Origin: Lichtheimia corymbifera B2541
Taxonomy: Eukaryota; Mucoromycota; Mucoromycetes; Mucorales; Lichtheimiaceae
Length of the DNA stretch: 64,000 nucleotides
Direction: 5' to 3'
Assembly (NCBI GenBank): GCA_000697475.1
Contig: JNEU01001076.1
Coordinates: 62,001-126,000 of the forward strand
Shown here: piece after piece, positions 27,401-38,800 of the stretch
Layout of the letters: every line of letters begins with the position of its first letter
How positions within the stretch are numbered: the stretch's first letter is position 1
Notes under the pieces: model-generated
The model's database searches: none
The model's input: only the letters and a program-made list of their open reading frames with translations
Told to the model about the DNA's origin: nothing
Translations under genes and position numbers: made by a program

Positions 27401-27537
27401 TGGACATACCAAAAACGCTCAATCTCCTCACCAAGACCTTTTTGTCCAAGAACAAGTAAGTATCCTTCCTTCCAAAATTAGAGGACGAGTATTCATTGTT
27501 AATGATGCATCATTGTAGGGTCGGTTTCTTTTCATAA
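24499..27537 (+). CDS. Ras GTPase-activating protein with RasGAP C-terminal domain
   Basis: Ten exons: join(24499..24739, 24833..24957, 25033..25281, 25361..25555, 25608..26000, 26068..26458, 26515..27115, 27169..27239, 27302..27455, 27519..27537), 812 residues, all phases closed. A His/Ala-rich N-terminus and a coiled coil (about 80-130) precede the RasGAP domain (about 150-440). This shows [12 protein letters not shown] and, in the finger loop, [13 protein letters not shown], so the catalytic arginine is present. IQGAPs have lost it. A RasGAP_C/RGC domain follows (about 560-740), then a C2-like segment ending LSKNKVGFFS. The layout matches fission yeast Gap1/Sar1-type negative regulators of Ras. 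No calponin-homology or IQ repeats are seen. The last exon codes only six residues. Confidence 0.9.
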
Positions 27538-27825
27538 ACAACATGTCTCCTTATTTAGTATATCACTTTATTGCTACTACCACCACCACCAATTATTGTT
27601 ACTTTTCTTCTTCCCCATGCTGCCTCATGCTCTATGTTAGTTAAGACTCTTTTTTGTTCTAGCACAGTATTACATATGTTTGTTTTGGTAATCAGTAAAG
27701 ATAAAAAAAAGCGCTCGGGATCCTGAGCACCAAATTCACTGCTGGCTACAATTTGATCACCAGCTGCTTGCTGCTCCTTTGAATTTGACATTTTCTTTCT
27801 TCCTTCCCCCTCCCCACACCCCGTC

Positions 27826-28915
27826 ATGGAACAACAGCAGGAGCTGCCGTCAAAGCGATCGCGTGAATCTGACGAGACAACAGCAACAACACAACAGCAA
27901 AACAAGAAACCCAAATCAGCTCCTCCTACGATCCCCATTTCACGTGGCAAATTCAAGCAACGATGGCTTGCAAAGCATTCAAGTTTATTGAAACGAAGCG
28001 ACAGTGCAAGTGGTGTCATGGTCAGCTGCAATATTCACGCCGAGACACGTGCATTGGTAAGGGAGGGAAAGGCAAGAGGTGATATCGTCTTTAATAATAC
28101 TTGATGTTATAGGGACAAATACAAAACATGTTGGAAGGCACTATTACACCATTGTTTCCTGGGCATGAGATAACATGGGAACGCTTTGAAGGCGACTTTG
28201 AGGTGGAAGAAAACAACAACAACAACAAGGAGGAGGAATCATCATCATCCAAAGCTGTTGAAGGACGCAAAGACAAACGATTCCAGGCTGTGGATGCTGC
28301 TTGTGGAGGATTGATCTTTTATCGATTTCGCGTCAATGTTAAACCTACCGATTATGTTACACGACTCATGGATCACCTACGCGCATTACCTGAACAAGAA
28401 CAAAAACAAGAACTGCACAAGATACGCCATTGCTCGGTAAGATTCATTTGGATTAAAAAGAAGAATGAGCTGACATGGGATGGGATGGGATAGCGATGGC
28501 TGCCTTTGGATTATCTGTGCCCAGCGACAGACGATCGAATGACCCGGTGTTTCCAAGATCGCGTCTTTAAGGAACATTTGGAAGGACTTGAAAAGGATAC
28601 ATCCATTGCCATTGTCACTGAGATCCGCAACAATGAAACATTCAAAAAGGATACCATCATCAAAATTCTTGATCCCCTCATTCCAAAGGACAAGTTCAAG
28701 TAAGTTGGAAAACGTATATCATTCGACTCGCACGTGAGACTGATTGAGGATGATATAGAGTGGATCTCAAGAACCCAGACTTGGTTATTTTCGTCACAGT
28801 GTTCAAAAGCGTATGCGGTATGAGCATTTTGAAGGACTATTACGCAAGGAAAAAGTACAACATCTTGTCCTATGTGGAAGCTGCATCCAAAGAAGACAAC
28901 GACCAAAAGCAATAA
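27826..28915 (+). CDS. TAN1: tRNA acetylation adaptor Tan1 (THUMP domain)
   Basis: The model is join(27826..28056, 28113..28436, 28494..28699, 28759..28915), 305 residues. Tan1/THUMPD1 binds tRNA through its THUMP domain and brings the Kre33/NAT10 acetyltransferase to C12 of tRNA-Leu and tRNA-Ser (ac4C). Seen: a basic Q/T/K-rich N-terminus, GVMVSCNIHAETRAL (family start), an acidic insertion with VEENNNNNKEEESSSS, and the THUMP core LGLEKDTSIAIVTEIRNN-like ... VDLKNPDLVIFVTVFKSVCGMSIL ... YNILSYVEA. The C-terminus lacks any catalytic domain, as expected for the adaptor. It is convergent with the DUF3712 gene. Confidence 0.92.
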
Positions 28916-29089
28916 TTAGAATGAATAGATAAATGTATTATTTGTCCATGTTTAGAATTCAAACATAATAGTAAAAAGGAAGGAATATTGGATAAGACTA
29001 TGTAAACTACATCACTAAGAACAAAGGGGGAGAAAAAAAAAGTACTCATATCAAACTTTTTTGTTTAAAGACGAGATATGGAATGCCAC

Positions 29090-32000
29090 TTAAGCCAGCT
29101 TGAAGGGGAAGAGCCATCCAATGCCATCATGCTTGTCACTGCTGCTGTTGTCATCCGATGATTGAGAAGAAGGTTCTTCAGTGGTGGTAGCATCTGATGA
29201 AGAGGAAGCCTTGTCATCCGTAGAGCTTGGTTCGGGCTTTTCAGATTCCTTGGTGGTATCAGCAGAAGAAGAATCATCGCTTGAGGAAGAAGAAGAAGAG
29301 GATGTGGCATCATCAGTATTGTCGGAGGTAGGCGTTGGTGTAGGCTGAGAATCACTGCCTGATGCATTGCCATCGCCACTGCTAGAAGGTGCTTCTGAAG
29401 AAACAGGGGTGGATGATGCTGCCTCACTTGCAGGTAGAGATGAAGTTGAATTATCAGCATTACCACCTGGACCACCTGGGATGGTAAAGCCAAGAAGCTG
29501 GAAGTCAAGGGTCATAGGAACTTGGTTCTGGTAATAATACAAGACGGCATTGAAGCCATCGCCCACGGTGATAGTAGCATTCTGGGTCAAGTCAATGGTC
29601 AAACCATCCTTGCCAATAAGACTAAGCATGTCCAGTGGGCTAGCATCGAGAGTCACGGGCCAATCATCCGTTGTCACTTGACCACCAGCAGGAACCGTTA
29701 ATGCACTTGGCAACGAATAATCGATATGACCAATTTGCTGATACTTGTCCTTGAGGTTCATGAACACAGCAGCTTCCACCTTTCGGAGAGAGAATTCAGT
29801 GTCGAGAGGATTGTGGAGCACAATGGAAGTCTTGGCCTTTCCTGCAAGAGCCTCGATGGCCTTGGCCTTGACAGTGGCGGATTGAATCAACTTTTCAGTT
29901 TGTCCGGTCATGCTTGTATCCAACTTTACGGTAGACATGGCATCCTTGAGCGAAGCAATTTCAGTTGACTTGTCAGAGCCTGTCACAGTCAATGGCACGT
30001 GAGCGCCGGTCATGTAATTGCTCAACAACTGCAACAAGGCCTGTGCATTCGATCCACCCATATGCATCTCACAGCTCAAGGTATTGTTGCCAGGCTTCAA
30101 TGTAAGATCCTTGAGGATAGTTTGACCCACGAGTGCGTTGAATTCGTTCATGTTGACATCCAAGGTGATATCACCCAAGTTGATGGTGATCTGTGATGGG
30201 TTGTCCAAAGAAATCTCGAGGCCAACCTTGATATAATCCGAGGTAGCGCCAATGACCTTTGTGCTCAATATTTGGGTCTTGCCGTTAAAGTTGTTGAAGC
30301 CTATATATAAAAGAAATCGAGTGAGTGATATAGTACCAATAAAAGAAAAGTAACTTACCAGCCAAAGAAGTATCAACGTCAAAGGTGATGTTGTCCAAGC
30401 TGAGAGCACCAATAGCAGTATCTGCAATGGCATTGCTGGAACCAGCCAACTCAAAAGTGACGTTGGTTTGAGAAGTGATCATCTTGACAAAGGTATCAAA
30501 TTCCTTGTGAGCATTGTCGAACACCTTGAAGGGCACATCGCTGAATTGAGTAGTGACGAGACCCGTTTCGCTGGTGGTAGCCTTCTCATCGGGAATCTTG
30601 AGCGTAGCGATATCATGGCCTTGCATACCAGCAGTGACATCCATATTGAGTTGACTGACACCAAGAGGGAAACCAAATGGATTCTTCAATTGCGCCTCTA
30701 CTTGGGTTGATCCGGCAGGAGTGGCATAAGGATCCTTTGTAAAATCGATCTGCATGTTCTTCATGGTGATAGCAGGAATCAATTCAGGTGGCGACTCAGG
30801 ACCAGGCATAATGACATTCTCAATCTTGATGGTCTTGAAACCAGCAGTGAGCCAAGAGACTTCTCCGTTAGGTCCAGAACCAGATTCACCAGTGATGGTC
30901 AATGGCGTATCCTTGGCAGCCAAATAATTCTTGAAGACTTCAGTCACTGCATCAATGCCTTCCTTGGAATCTTGCTTGATAAGACGACCCTTCATCTTGA
31001 GATCAGCTGTACCCTTTGGAGGGAAGTTTGCTGCACCATCCGAAGCCAATGGACCAAGAGCGATATCCTTGTAGATGGCATTGAATCCAGCACCCGATAA
31101 TTGGAAACCAACTTGACTAGGATTGATGATGGATGTGTTGGCAGTCAAGGTAATACCACCAGCAGGATCATTGGATGGCAAATCGAACGAATGAATAGTA
31201 ACAGCATCCTTGAAACCATTGGCACCATCCAAAGTAACAAACTTGTTCATCTTGATGCCCGTGAATTGGTAACCAAGTGCATTGACAGCAACTGAATCAG
31301 TGTAAATGTTCCACTGGAAGTCGGCATTGTTGATCATGTAGCCTGCAAAGTCACCCATAGCACCTTGATCGGTCACTGTGAATTCGCCTTCGACATCAAA
31401 TTGAGCACCCTTATCGGCAACGGTCTGAATAGTTGGCATGCCAACAGTGCCCAAAACACGGCCCTCCCATGCAATGGTCAATGAACCAGGGAACGAGATC
31501 TGCGCAGCCATGGGACCTGCATTGGTGATGCTGCCCTTCATTTGGACCTTGAAGCTCGAATCGGTGGGCGATGACAAGGTAATGGTCTCGAATCCAAGAA
31601 TGGCACCATCCACGATTTGTTGCACAATAGGCTGACCAACAATGGGGATCAAGCGTGTAACAGTGGCATCGGTCTCAATGGCAACAGCGTTTTGGGAGAA
31701 CTCCAACGAGTTGACATATTCGCCAATGGTCAATCCAGATTTAAGTTGCAAGTCAGCCTTGAGTGCCTTCATAGCATCCATCACATAGGTGGAAATGTTG
31801 AAGCCATCAAACAAGTTGGCACTGGGATCGATATCCTTTTGGCCGCTCACTGATAAACCACCCATGGAGAAGAGCGCATCCAAGGCATTGGTATCAAGAT
31901 TGGCATCCACAGCAAGCGTACGGAGCAACAAGGCAACTGCAGCAGGCTCAATATTCATGGACATTTGCAATGGATCAGATTGTACAGTTGAGTGACCACC

Positions 32001-34404
32001 AATAACGATAGGATTGCTGCTGACATCCTGATCAATGTTACCCACAGGCATGCCATGATAGCTAGCAGAGGACTTGACTGAAGTAATAGTGAGACCCGCA
32101 GTAAATGGATTGGCAATTGACACCTGAACACCAACAATGCCATTGGATGGAGAATCTTCGTTCACCGTGAGCTTGCCACCTTGGATCAATTGTGAAGAAA
32201 GACCCGGGAGCGTAGTACCAATGTTGATAGCACCAAGACCACCAGCAAGTGATGCAATGTTTGTAGATCCATCAAAGCCAGAAATAGAAACATCATTGTT
32301 CTTGCCCATCACAAATGAACTCAATAAATTCTGACCCACAGGAGACTTTTTGGGATCAAAGGTAGAGACAGCCGATTTGCTATTGGATCCACGTGCAAGC
32401 GTCAAATTCGAAAGCTGCACGTTGCCAAGTTGCTCACCACTTGCAAGGAAAGCAAAGTTGACATCGCCAGTGGAAATGGTAAAATCGGATGGATTATCCA
32501 TGGTAACATTGATGGCCAATTGTAAAGCGTCTGAGGTACCTCCAACAACATCCACAGAGTTCACAGTCGTTGGGGTGCTGTTGAGGAATTGTAAGCCATG
32601 CAAGGATGTTGGCACCTTGAAGGTGATGCCTGAAAGAGTAATGTTGCCAATAGGTGTGCTAGTCTTGGTACTCGCTTGGCCTCCCACTTGGAATGTGTAG
32701 AGATCAGATGCCGTCAATGCATAAGTGAAGTCATTGAATTGAGGCTCCTTGCTTTCCAAGGCACTAATAGCCACTTGGTTCATAGCGAATTGTAACTTGC
32801 CAGCAGCTTGATCACTCTGAGCAGGCACAAACGGCACTGAAATGCTTGCAAAGTCACCTGATTCATTCGTACCAAGCTTGAGCTCTTGTGAGACTTCGGT
32901 AATGTTGAGCGAGAAACCAAATGGAATTGAATAATCAGCCACCACAGCAGGTGCGGTTGTCACAGGTGCATAAGGCGCATCAGCATTGAAAGCAAGATCA
33001 AGATAACCCATATTGACTGCCTTGATAATGCTCAAGGGCTCATCAAGACCAAGACCAACATTGAGACGCACCGATTGGAAGCCTTCGGATAACCAACCAA
33101 TGGCATTGGTACCATCAGGAGCGCATGAAACACCCGTTGCCGACGTTGTTGACATTTTGCCGGAAACGTAGTTTGAGAACAAGGCACCAATCTTGTCAAG
33201 GTTGGCAGGATCCGATTGTGGTACAATAGTACCCTTGAGATTAAGATCATTGGCACCTTGTTTCAAGTTGACGCCATCAGTGGTCACTTGACCTAGTACA
33301 ACGCCTTCATAACCGATTTGTAAAGCAATGGTACCCAATTGGACACCAATAGGCGAAGGACTGACGAGTTGAGTACCAAGCTCTACTTGAATACCACCCT
33401 CAGGTGCATCGGCTGGCAAATTGAAAGACGTGATCTTGACTTCAGGAAAACCATTCATGCCTATAATAAAGGAAACATCATGTTAGCATTGAATGCAAGT
33501 AACATACGCAATGGACCTTCCCAAACATTGGGACATGTGATGCAATGGCACTTGCCTTTTAGGACAATGTCCTTATCGAGATCTACAGTGGCAGTTCTGC
33601 AAAGCGGATGAGTATACATGTCATTTGAAATGAGGAGGAGGGGTATGTATATGCTTACCTTGACAATGCTGAAATATCAAGCTTGCCTTTCATCTTCCAA
33701 ACGAATTCTTCCTTGGCCAACATTTCTTTGGCGAATTCAGCAAATACATCAGCGTCTTGAATCATGAACGGTGTCACAGCCTGAAGTTTTCCAGAACCAC
33801 CAGAGACGTGTGTATCAGGTAAAGTCACCGTGCCCAGCAAAATGCTTTCGTTGTAGTACACGTTGATGGGATTGTGGAACTTGATGTCTGCAGAAAATGG
33901 GCCTGTGTTGTGCAATGTGCTCTCCATGTCCATGTAAAAGGTCGTGTTCATGTTGAAGTCTTGACGCTTGGCTAGGTCATCCTTGGGTGGCTCGAATGTG
34001 ATGCCAGCACTATCCACACCGATGCTAGCCTTGTTCATGATCGATTGCGCAATCATTGGGAAGAATACGAAAATAATCAACAACACCACGACAACCACAA
34101 TGATCACGGTCAAGATGGAGCAAATAATCCAGTACTTTTTCTGCTTGTAGAATCGTCGTCGTGGAGGTGGTGGTGGCTTTTCAGAATATTCTTCCATAAC
34201 ACCTTCTTCGACGCTGTTGTTGACACTGTTGGCCCCATTATGTCGTGCATAGTACTCGGAGTCGTCAGCAACGCGTGGTACATCTTGTTGAAGCTGTGGG
34301 GCATAGTGCTGTTGCTCAGTGGTGGTCACGTGTTGTTCGTATTGATACGATTGCTGCTGCTGCTGTGGCACTTGCTGCTCCATTGAATGGAGGTGCGTGG
34401 CCAT
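29090..34404 (-). CDS. Giant DUF3712 (LEA-like repeat) membrane protein
   Basis: Complement(join(29090..30300, 30359..33460, 33556..33596, 33659..34404)), 1,699 residues, phases closed. A Q/H-rich cytosolic N-terminus (1-85) ends with PPPPPRRRFYKQKK. Then comes one strong membrane helix (about 88-118, WIICSILTVIIVVVVVLLIIFVFF), then about 1,400 residues of repeated beta-rich units of the DUF3712 type, recognised by recurring G-F-x-x-V and L-x-N-P-s-x-f-x-i-x-x-G-x-v patterns. The last 130 residues are Ser/Thr/Asp/Pro-rich and end GIGWLFPFKLA. A type II protein with a very large extracytoplasmic part at the cell surface or vacuole is likely; the function is unknown. Intron 2 (33461-33555) needs a GC donor (AAAAG|GCAAGT). 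Promoter: TATATAAAAG at 34502-34511. Confidence 0.87.
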
Positions 34405-34425
34405 TGTTGATATAAATGTGTAGTT

Positions 34426-34453
34426 GTAGTAGTAGTAGTAGTAGTAGTAGTAG
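34426..34453. repeat. (TAG)n trinucleotide repeat
   Basis: About nine TAG units immediately upstream of the DUF3712 start codon, so probably in its 5' UTR (read as CTA on the transcript strand). Confidence 0.85.
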
Positions 34454-34501
34454 GCTGTTGAGTAAAAGAGCGGAGAGGCGAATTATATGGTAGAGGGGCT
34501 A

Positions 34502-34511
34502 CTTTTATATA
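34502..34511 (-). promoter_or_regulatory. TATA box of the DUF3712 gene
   Basis: On the minus strand TATATAAAAG stands about 100 bases upstream of the start codon at 34404, the same spacing as in front of the LysM and epimerase genes. Confidence 0.55.
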
Positions 34512-35474
34512 GTGCTAGGCCTTTGCGTGTTGTAAGGCAGATTGTGTATCCCCAGAACCAATAGAGTAAAAAGAATGGAGCAAGAAGAAAAAGAGCGATG
34601 TAGGTCCGAGCAACGACAATGAGTACAACGCTTTATACCGCTCTGTGTACGCACCGAAATGTGGATAGAGCAGCGATGATGGCACACCAATCTTATTCGA
34701 CACACCTTACAATTTACCAGAAATAGGCCACAAACCCTTTTCGGTGGCATACAATGGTGTACAAGCTGAACAACCATTGGAAAGACTTTATCCATGATCC
34801 ATGTGAATTACCCACAGCAAATGACTTGGCAACAGCAGACTTGGACATGGTGTATCGTTTTTGTACCCACCAACACCCATTTACTGGTTACTTTTGCACA
34901 CATTGTACCATGCGAAAAATATGTCAAGTCGATCTGCTTGGTGCTATGGTAGAATAGAAAGGATCAATAAAGGGGTATGGGTAGTCTGCTATTCAATATC
35001 CACATCCACCGCCAAACTACATTTTGATGCCGCACAAGCAATAGCTAGTCTCACAGATTTTATGATGGAGGTTACACAATGCAAGAGGCAAACGTGGTTT
35101 TCCCTGGCAATGGCCAAGCCTTTTAAGACTAGAGCTGCTTCAATGTTTGTCCTTAACAATGATATTTAGCTATAAGTAAGCCTGCTCCCACGCCGCTTTG
35201 CTGTCAAAGCATCGGCTTATTCCCGATGGAAGAGGATTTTATACGAGTGCAACAGGATATTGAATAGTAACTCTTATGGAAAATGTCGGCGCTTCAACAT
35301 CAGAGCAAAATGTACCTGCACTAGAAATGTGGGGATGAGCCCGCACACATACAACGGCTGATAGAAGAAAAGAAATACGAGAACAGGCATGAGTGCCCGA
35401 AACGATGGGACACAACCTGTCATTAACAGGTGGCAACATGTGCCTTTCCGATGACCCATTTTATTCCCATGGTG

Positions 35475-35591
35475 TTATTCTGTGTTTGCATTGGTCGCTT
35501 TTTTCCATGTTGATGTCCAGCCTTTAGCAAAGGCCCGCTTGAAGGTGACAGCAATGGTCTCTAACGTTCCATCCTTGTTCTGAGTTTCCAT
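35475..35591 (-). CDS. Possible 38-residue small ORF
   Basis: From the ATG at 35591 a 38-codon frame starts METQNKDGTLETIAVTFKRA, continues with a basic, amphipathic stretch (GWTSTWKKATNAN) and stops with TAA. It stands alone in a gene-poor stretch and its composition looks more protein-like than its surroundings, but there is no known family and no flanking exon. It may be chance. Confidence 0.18.
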   Translation of the reverse strand: METQNKDGTLETIAVTFKRAFAKGWTSTWKKATNANTE

Positions 35592-37293
35592 TGTACTATC
35601 CCAACAAACCTTGAGCACAAATCAGAAGAAATAATATGACGCTCGATAACTCTACCAAACAGGCAATCACCTTTTTTTTCTGGTTTGCTAGATATTACAC
35701 GTAGTATCATCGTGGCATGACATATAACATGACATTGCTAGGATGACAGCTATATACATATCCTGTGAACCTCGGCAATAGCGTGTATTTCTTACGCGCA
35801 CTAACAAGGCGGACATGGACACAATGGGGCGAAAGATATGGATCCGATAATGAGCTATGGAAGGATAACACGGTGGTCAACTACCATTTCAGGGATAGAC
35901 CCATGCTGATCTGCTACTGTGCTGTGTTTGTGTTTCCCACACAATGAGCAAATGGCCATTGAAGGTTCATTGCTGGGAGTCCATTGGTGACCCTCTCCGC
36001 ATTTACGTGCAAGGGCCACTAACATTGTTGTCAATGGCTATCGAGAAAGTCAGGATTCATGCATGAAAGGTGTATATATAGATAGCGCGCGTATATGAAA
36101 ATGGGGTATTATAAAGGATACGTAGATCCGGGGAGATGCAATAATTTAATTAAGATAATGTGGTAGGAGCTGATAATGACTCGCGGAATCATATCTATTG
36201 TTTTCGCAGCTCGGCATCAGCCCAGCATCATAGCAATTTTCCCATCGAGCTATTTTCATCCATTATACCCTGTGCCACAATGAGCGGGCGGAATTCTGAT
36301 TACAAAAGGACGTCGGCTTGGTTTCACCACGCTGATCACCACTGTACACGACAGCCCTTTTTTTTTTCTCGCTCAGCTCAAAGATGCATACGTATGCAAT
36401 GCATTTGCATATACAATGTACACGGGTAAATGATTCCACTCAAGAAATGGCATTCCACAAATGGATGAATGCACGTTTTATTCTTCAATGTTGCATGATC
36501 ACCCTCGTCGTCGACTTTTGAAAACATTTCCGACATCTCTCTCGCTCCTCCATTAATGCATAAAGAAATCGTGCATCGCTTTTGACTTATCTTTAACCAT
36601 CAACTACACTCTCCCTGATCCACTGCTTCGTTTTTAAGTAGAACAACAACTCCAATTACTCTATAATAATAAGGGGTCATTATCCAATAATAATATTGCC
36701 GTGGTTATTGTCCCATCATGCGATATGCTCAACTTGGTTCGAGCAGGTGTTTAGATCAGCCGATAAGTACGTACGTCTGATGACCCTGAACTTTGGGAAA
36801 AAAAATCGATATACAATTATATTGTGCGTCGTTTGACGATGTGTTCATTTCTTTGTTGGCATGAGACGCAATGCATATATGAAATTCTTAATGATATGAT
36901 TACAGTGGTCAGTCATCTCCCCTTAGTGTCAGCTTCTTTAAGCATATGTATTAAGCCATTACAATTTACGGCCATTGAAGGATATTAAGCTTGACCCATC
37001 ACTATAAGAGCCATATACTGATGTACAGCTATTAAGTGTGCGTTATCATGTGCTTGCCGTAGGCCCGTATCCAAGCACCAAAATACAGAAATGCAGCCCA
37101 TTGTCACATTTAATCATGTATAGTAAAGATGCTATCTCTGCATATAACAATGGCAACGGCCCTTGTGTGTCGTTGTCCGAAACATTTTGGGTCATGCATC
37201 ACCGCTATTTCATTTCCTTTCTTGTATTTCCTTTGCTTTTGACTCCAACGCGCAATCGAGATCCCAATCCGACTTCTTCACCAAGCAATCGAG

Positions 37294-37312
37294 ATGGCTT
37301 CGAAGGTCAAAG
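37294..37312 (+). pseudogene. Orphan first exon resembling ribosomal eL35
   Basis: A pyrimidine-rich leader (TTTCCTTTCTTGTATTTCC) is followed by ATGGCTTCGAAGGTCAAAG and then GTAAGG. This would encode MASKVK plus one base, the usual first exon of eL35 genes (next residue Ala, from G|CN). No convincing continuation (AYELR...) was found downstream; an AG at about 37457 leads into AIHDLRR, a poor match that soon stops. If not chance, it is a 5' fragment left by deletion or a decayed duplicate. Confidence 0.2.
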
Positions 37313-38491
37313 GTAAGGGAGCGAGTACACAGTTGCTATGGAAGCATTTCAACCTGACATTGAGGAGCTCATCAGCAGCCTCTTTATTCCCAAGTTCAAG
37401 GGTCCTTTTCTCATAACAATATAACACCTCATATCATTATGCTGGTGCTTGTTCAGCTATCCACGACTTGAGAAGGTCATCATGGAAGTGTAGAGATATC
37501 TGTTGGGCGTCTGGAATGCAAACAGGACATGAACGGGATGTGCCTTTTCCCGAATCAGGTACGTTGATCAGGGAGATGATGGGTTATCATACGAAGGATA
37601 TAACGACATGGCAATTGACGCCGTTATTGTATACTTAGGATTAACGCTAGGATCCTCGTGATTAGAACCAATTTCTCTTGCACTCTTTGGGTTTATCCTA
37701 TATTCACACAACCACAAACTCAATATATTTAAAGCAGCAGCAGTGTATCAATCATCTCTCGAAAAACATCAGCAAATCCTCTACAGCACTTGCTACATTG
37801 TACTCTCCACATATCATGATGATATCCACAATGTGATGTTCGGCTACAGCAGCATCATTCTCCATATATAACACCACAACTTACCATACATGGATCATTC
37901 AATTACAATACTGCAAATCATCAACTTATCGACGTACATACCACACTGCTGGTATTGACTGCAACTCGATCGAACATGCATCACGCCTTGTGTAATCCAG
38001 GTGCCGCCATTGCATATGCTACGCACAATGTTATCGAATGAAGGGCAGAAGGAATATCCCAAGCAGTATAGATTTCATTACAAAAAGACTCTTTGATGTT
38101 GTATAAAGACCAGCAATGCTCCAGTGCTTGTATATCCTATCCTATTGTCAAATGTATAGCATTCAAATACATAAAGATGCAAGAGATATAAGGCTGATGA
38201 CCTATCTACATGATCGTATGCGAACATATGTGAAGGTGGTTAATATGCGAAACTCGTGTAGTAGTATGCTTGGATTGTTGTGAAGGATAATGCTCAGCGT
38301 GGCGTATTATACGCACGCATCACAAAAGATAGTAGCAGCAGTGGATTCGTTACGTAGCGTAGTAACATTGAGAAATAAAGCGTAAAAGTCAATGATCTCC
38401 ATGATGAAGTCGTCGGCTCAAATCACGTGACCTCTGGAAATTTTCCAAAAATCGAAAAATGAATCCAACAACCTGATTCAGGCTGTCAACG

Positions 38492-38513
38492 TTCCCCCAC
38501 CGGGAATTGAACC
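38492..38513. repeat. Target-site duplication, downstream copy (tRNA-Glu 3' end)
   Basis: A 22-bp perfect copy of the last 22 bases of the tRNA-Glu gene at 44459-44480. Read on the minus strand it runs from the first base of the B box (GGTTCAATTCC) to the discriminator base. It directly follows the last base of the retroelement. Since tRNA sequence on its other side is absent, this is the duplicated target, not a second tRNA gene. It leaves an isolated B box in the 3' flank. Confidence 0.9.
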
Positions 38514-38800
38514 TTATAATACTTTATTTTGATGTGGGGGGATTGATATCCAATATGAGGCATATAGTGATAAAAAGAAAAACCCACAAAGGGGAAAAGA
38601 AAAACGTGCTATACGTTACGGGGAGTGTAGCCTATGGAACACATCCTAACATCTGGCGATGACTGGATGGCATACAAAGAGAGAGAGAGGTGACAATGTA
38701 AAGTATGGAAAGTTACAAGTAAGGGGAAATAAACAAAGGGGGTGAAAGAGCTACATATTGAATGTGTGTAAAGTGGGTAATGAAATCAATGGACACCTGG

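Larger units (their letters stand above)
34512..38491. other. Gene-poor stretch, about 4 kb
   Basis: No confident gene in nearly 4 kb, the longest such gap here, ending at the retroelement. Open frames are short, lack convincing splice sites and change quickly on both strands. Two weak candidates are listed separately (35475-35591 minus, 37294-37312 plus). Base composition is somewhat richer in A+T than the coding parts. No tandem repeats longer than short microsatellites are seen. Confidence 0.55.

Noticed and set aside
38492..38513. A second tRNA gene at the 3' end of the retroelement
   Set aside because: Only the 3' 22 bases of tRNA-Glu are present; no A box, D arm or anticodon arm. It is a target-site duplication.
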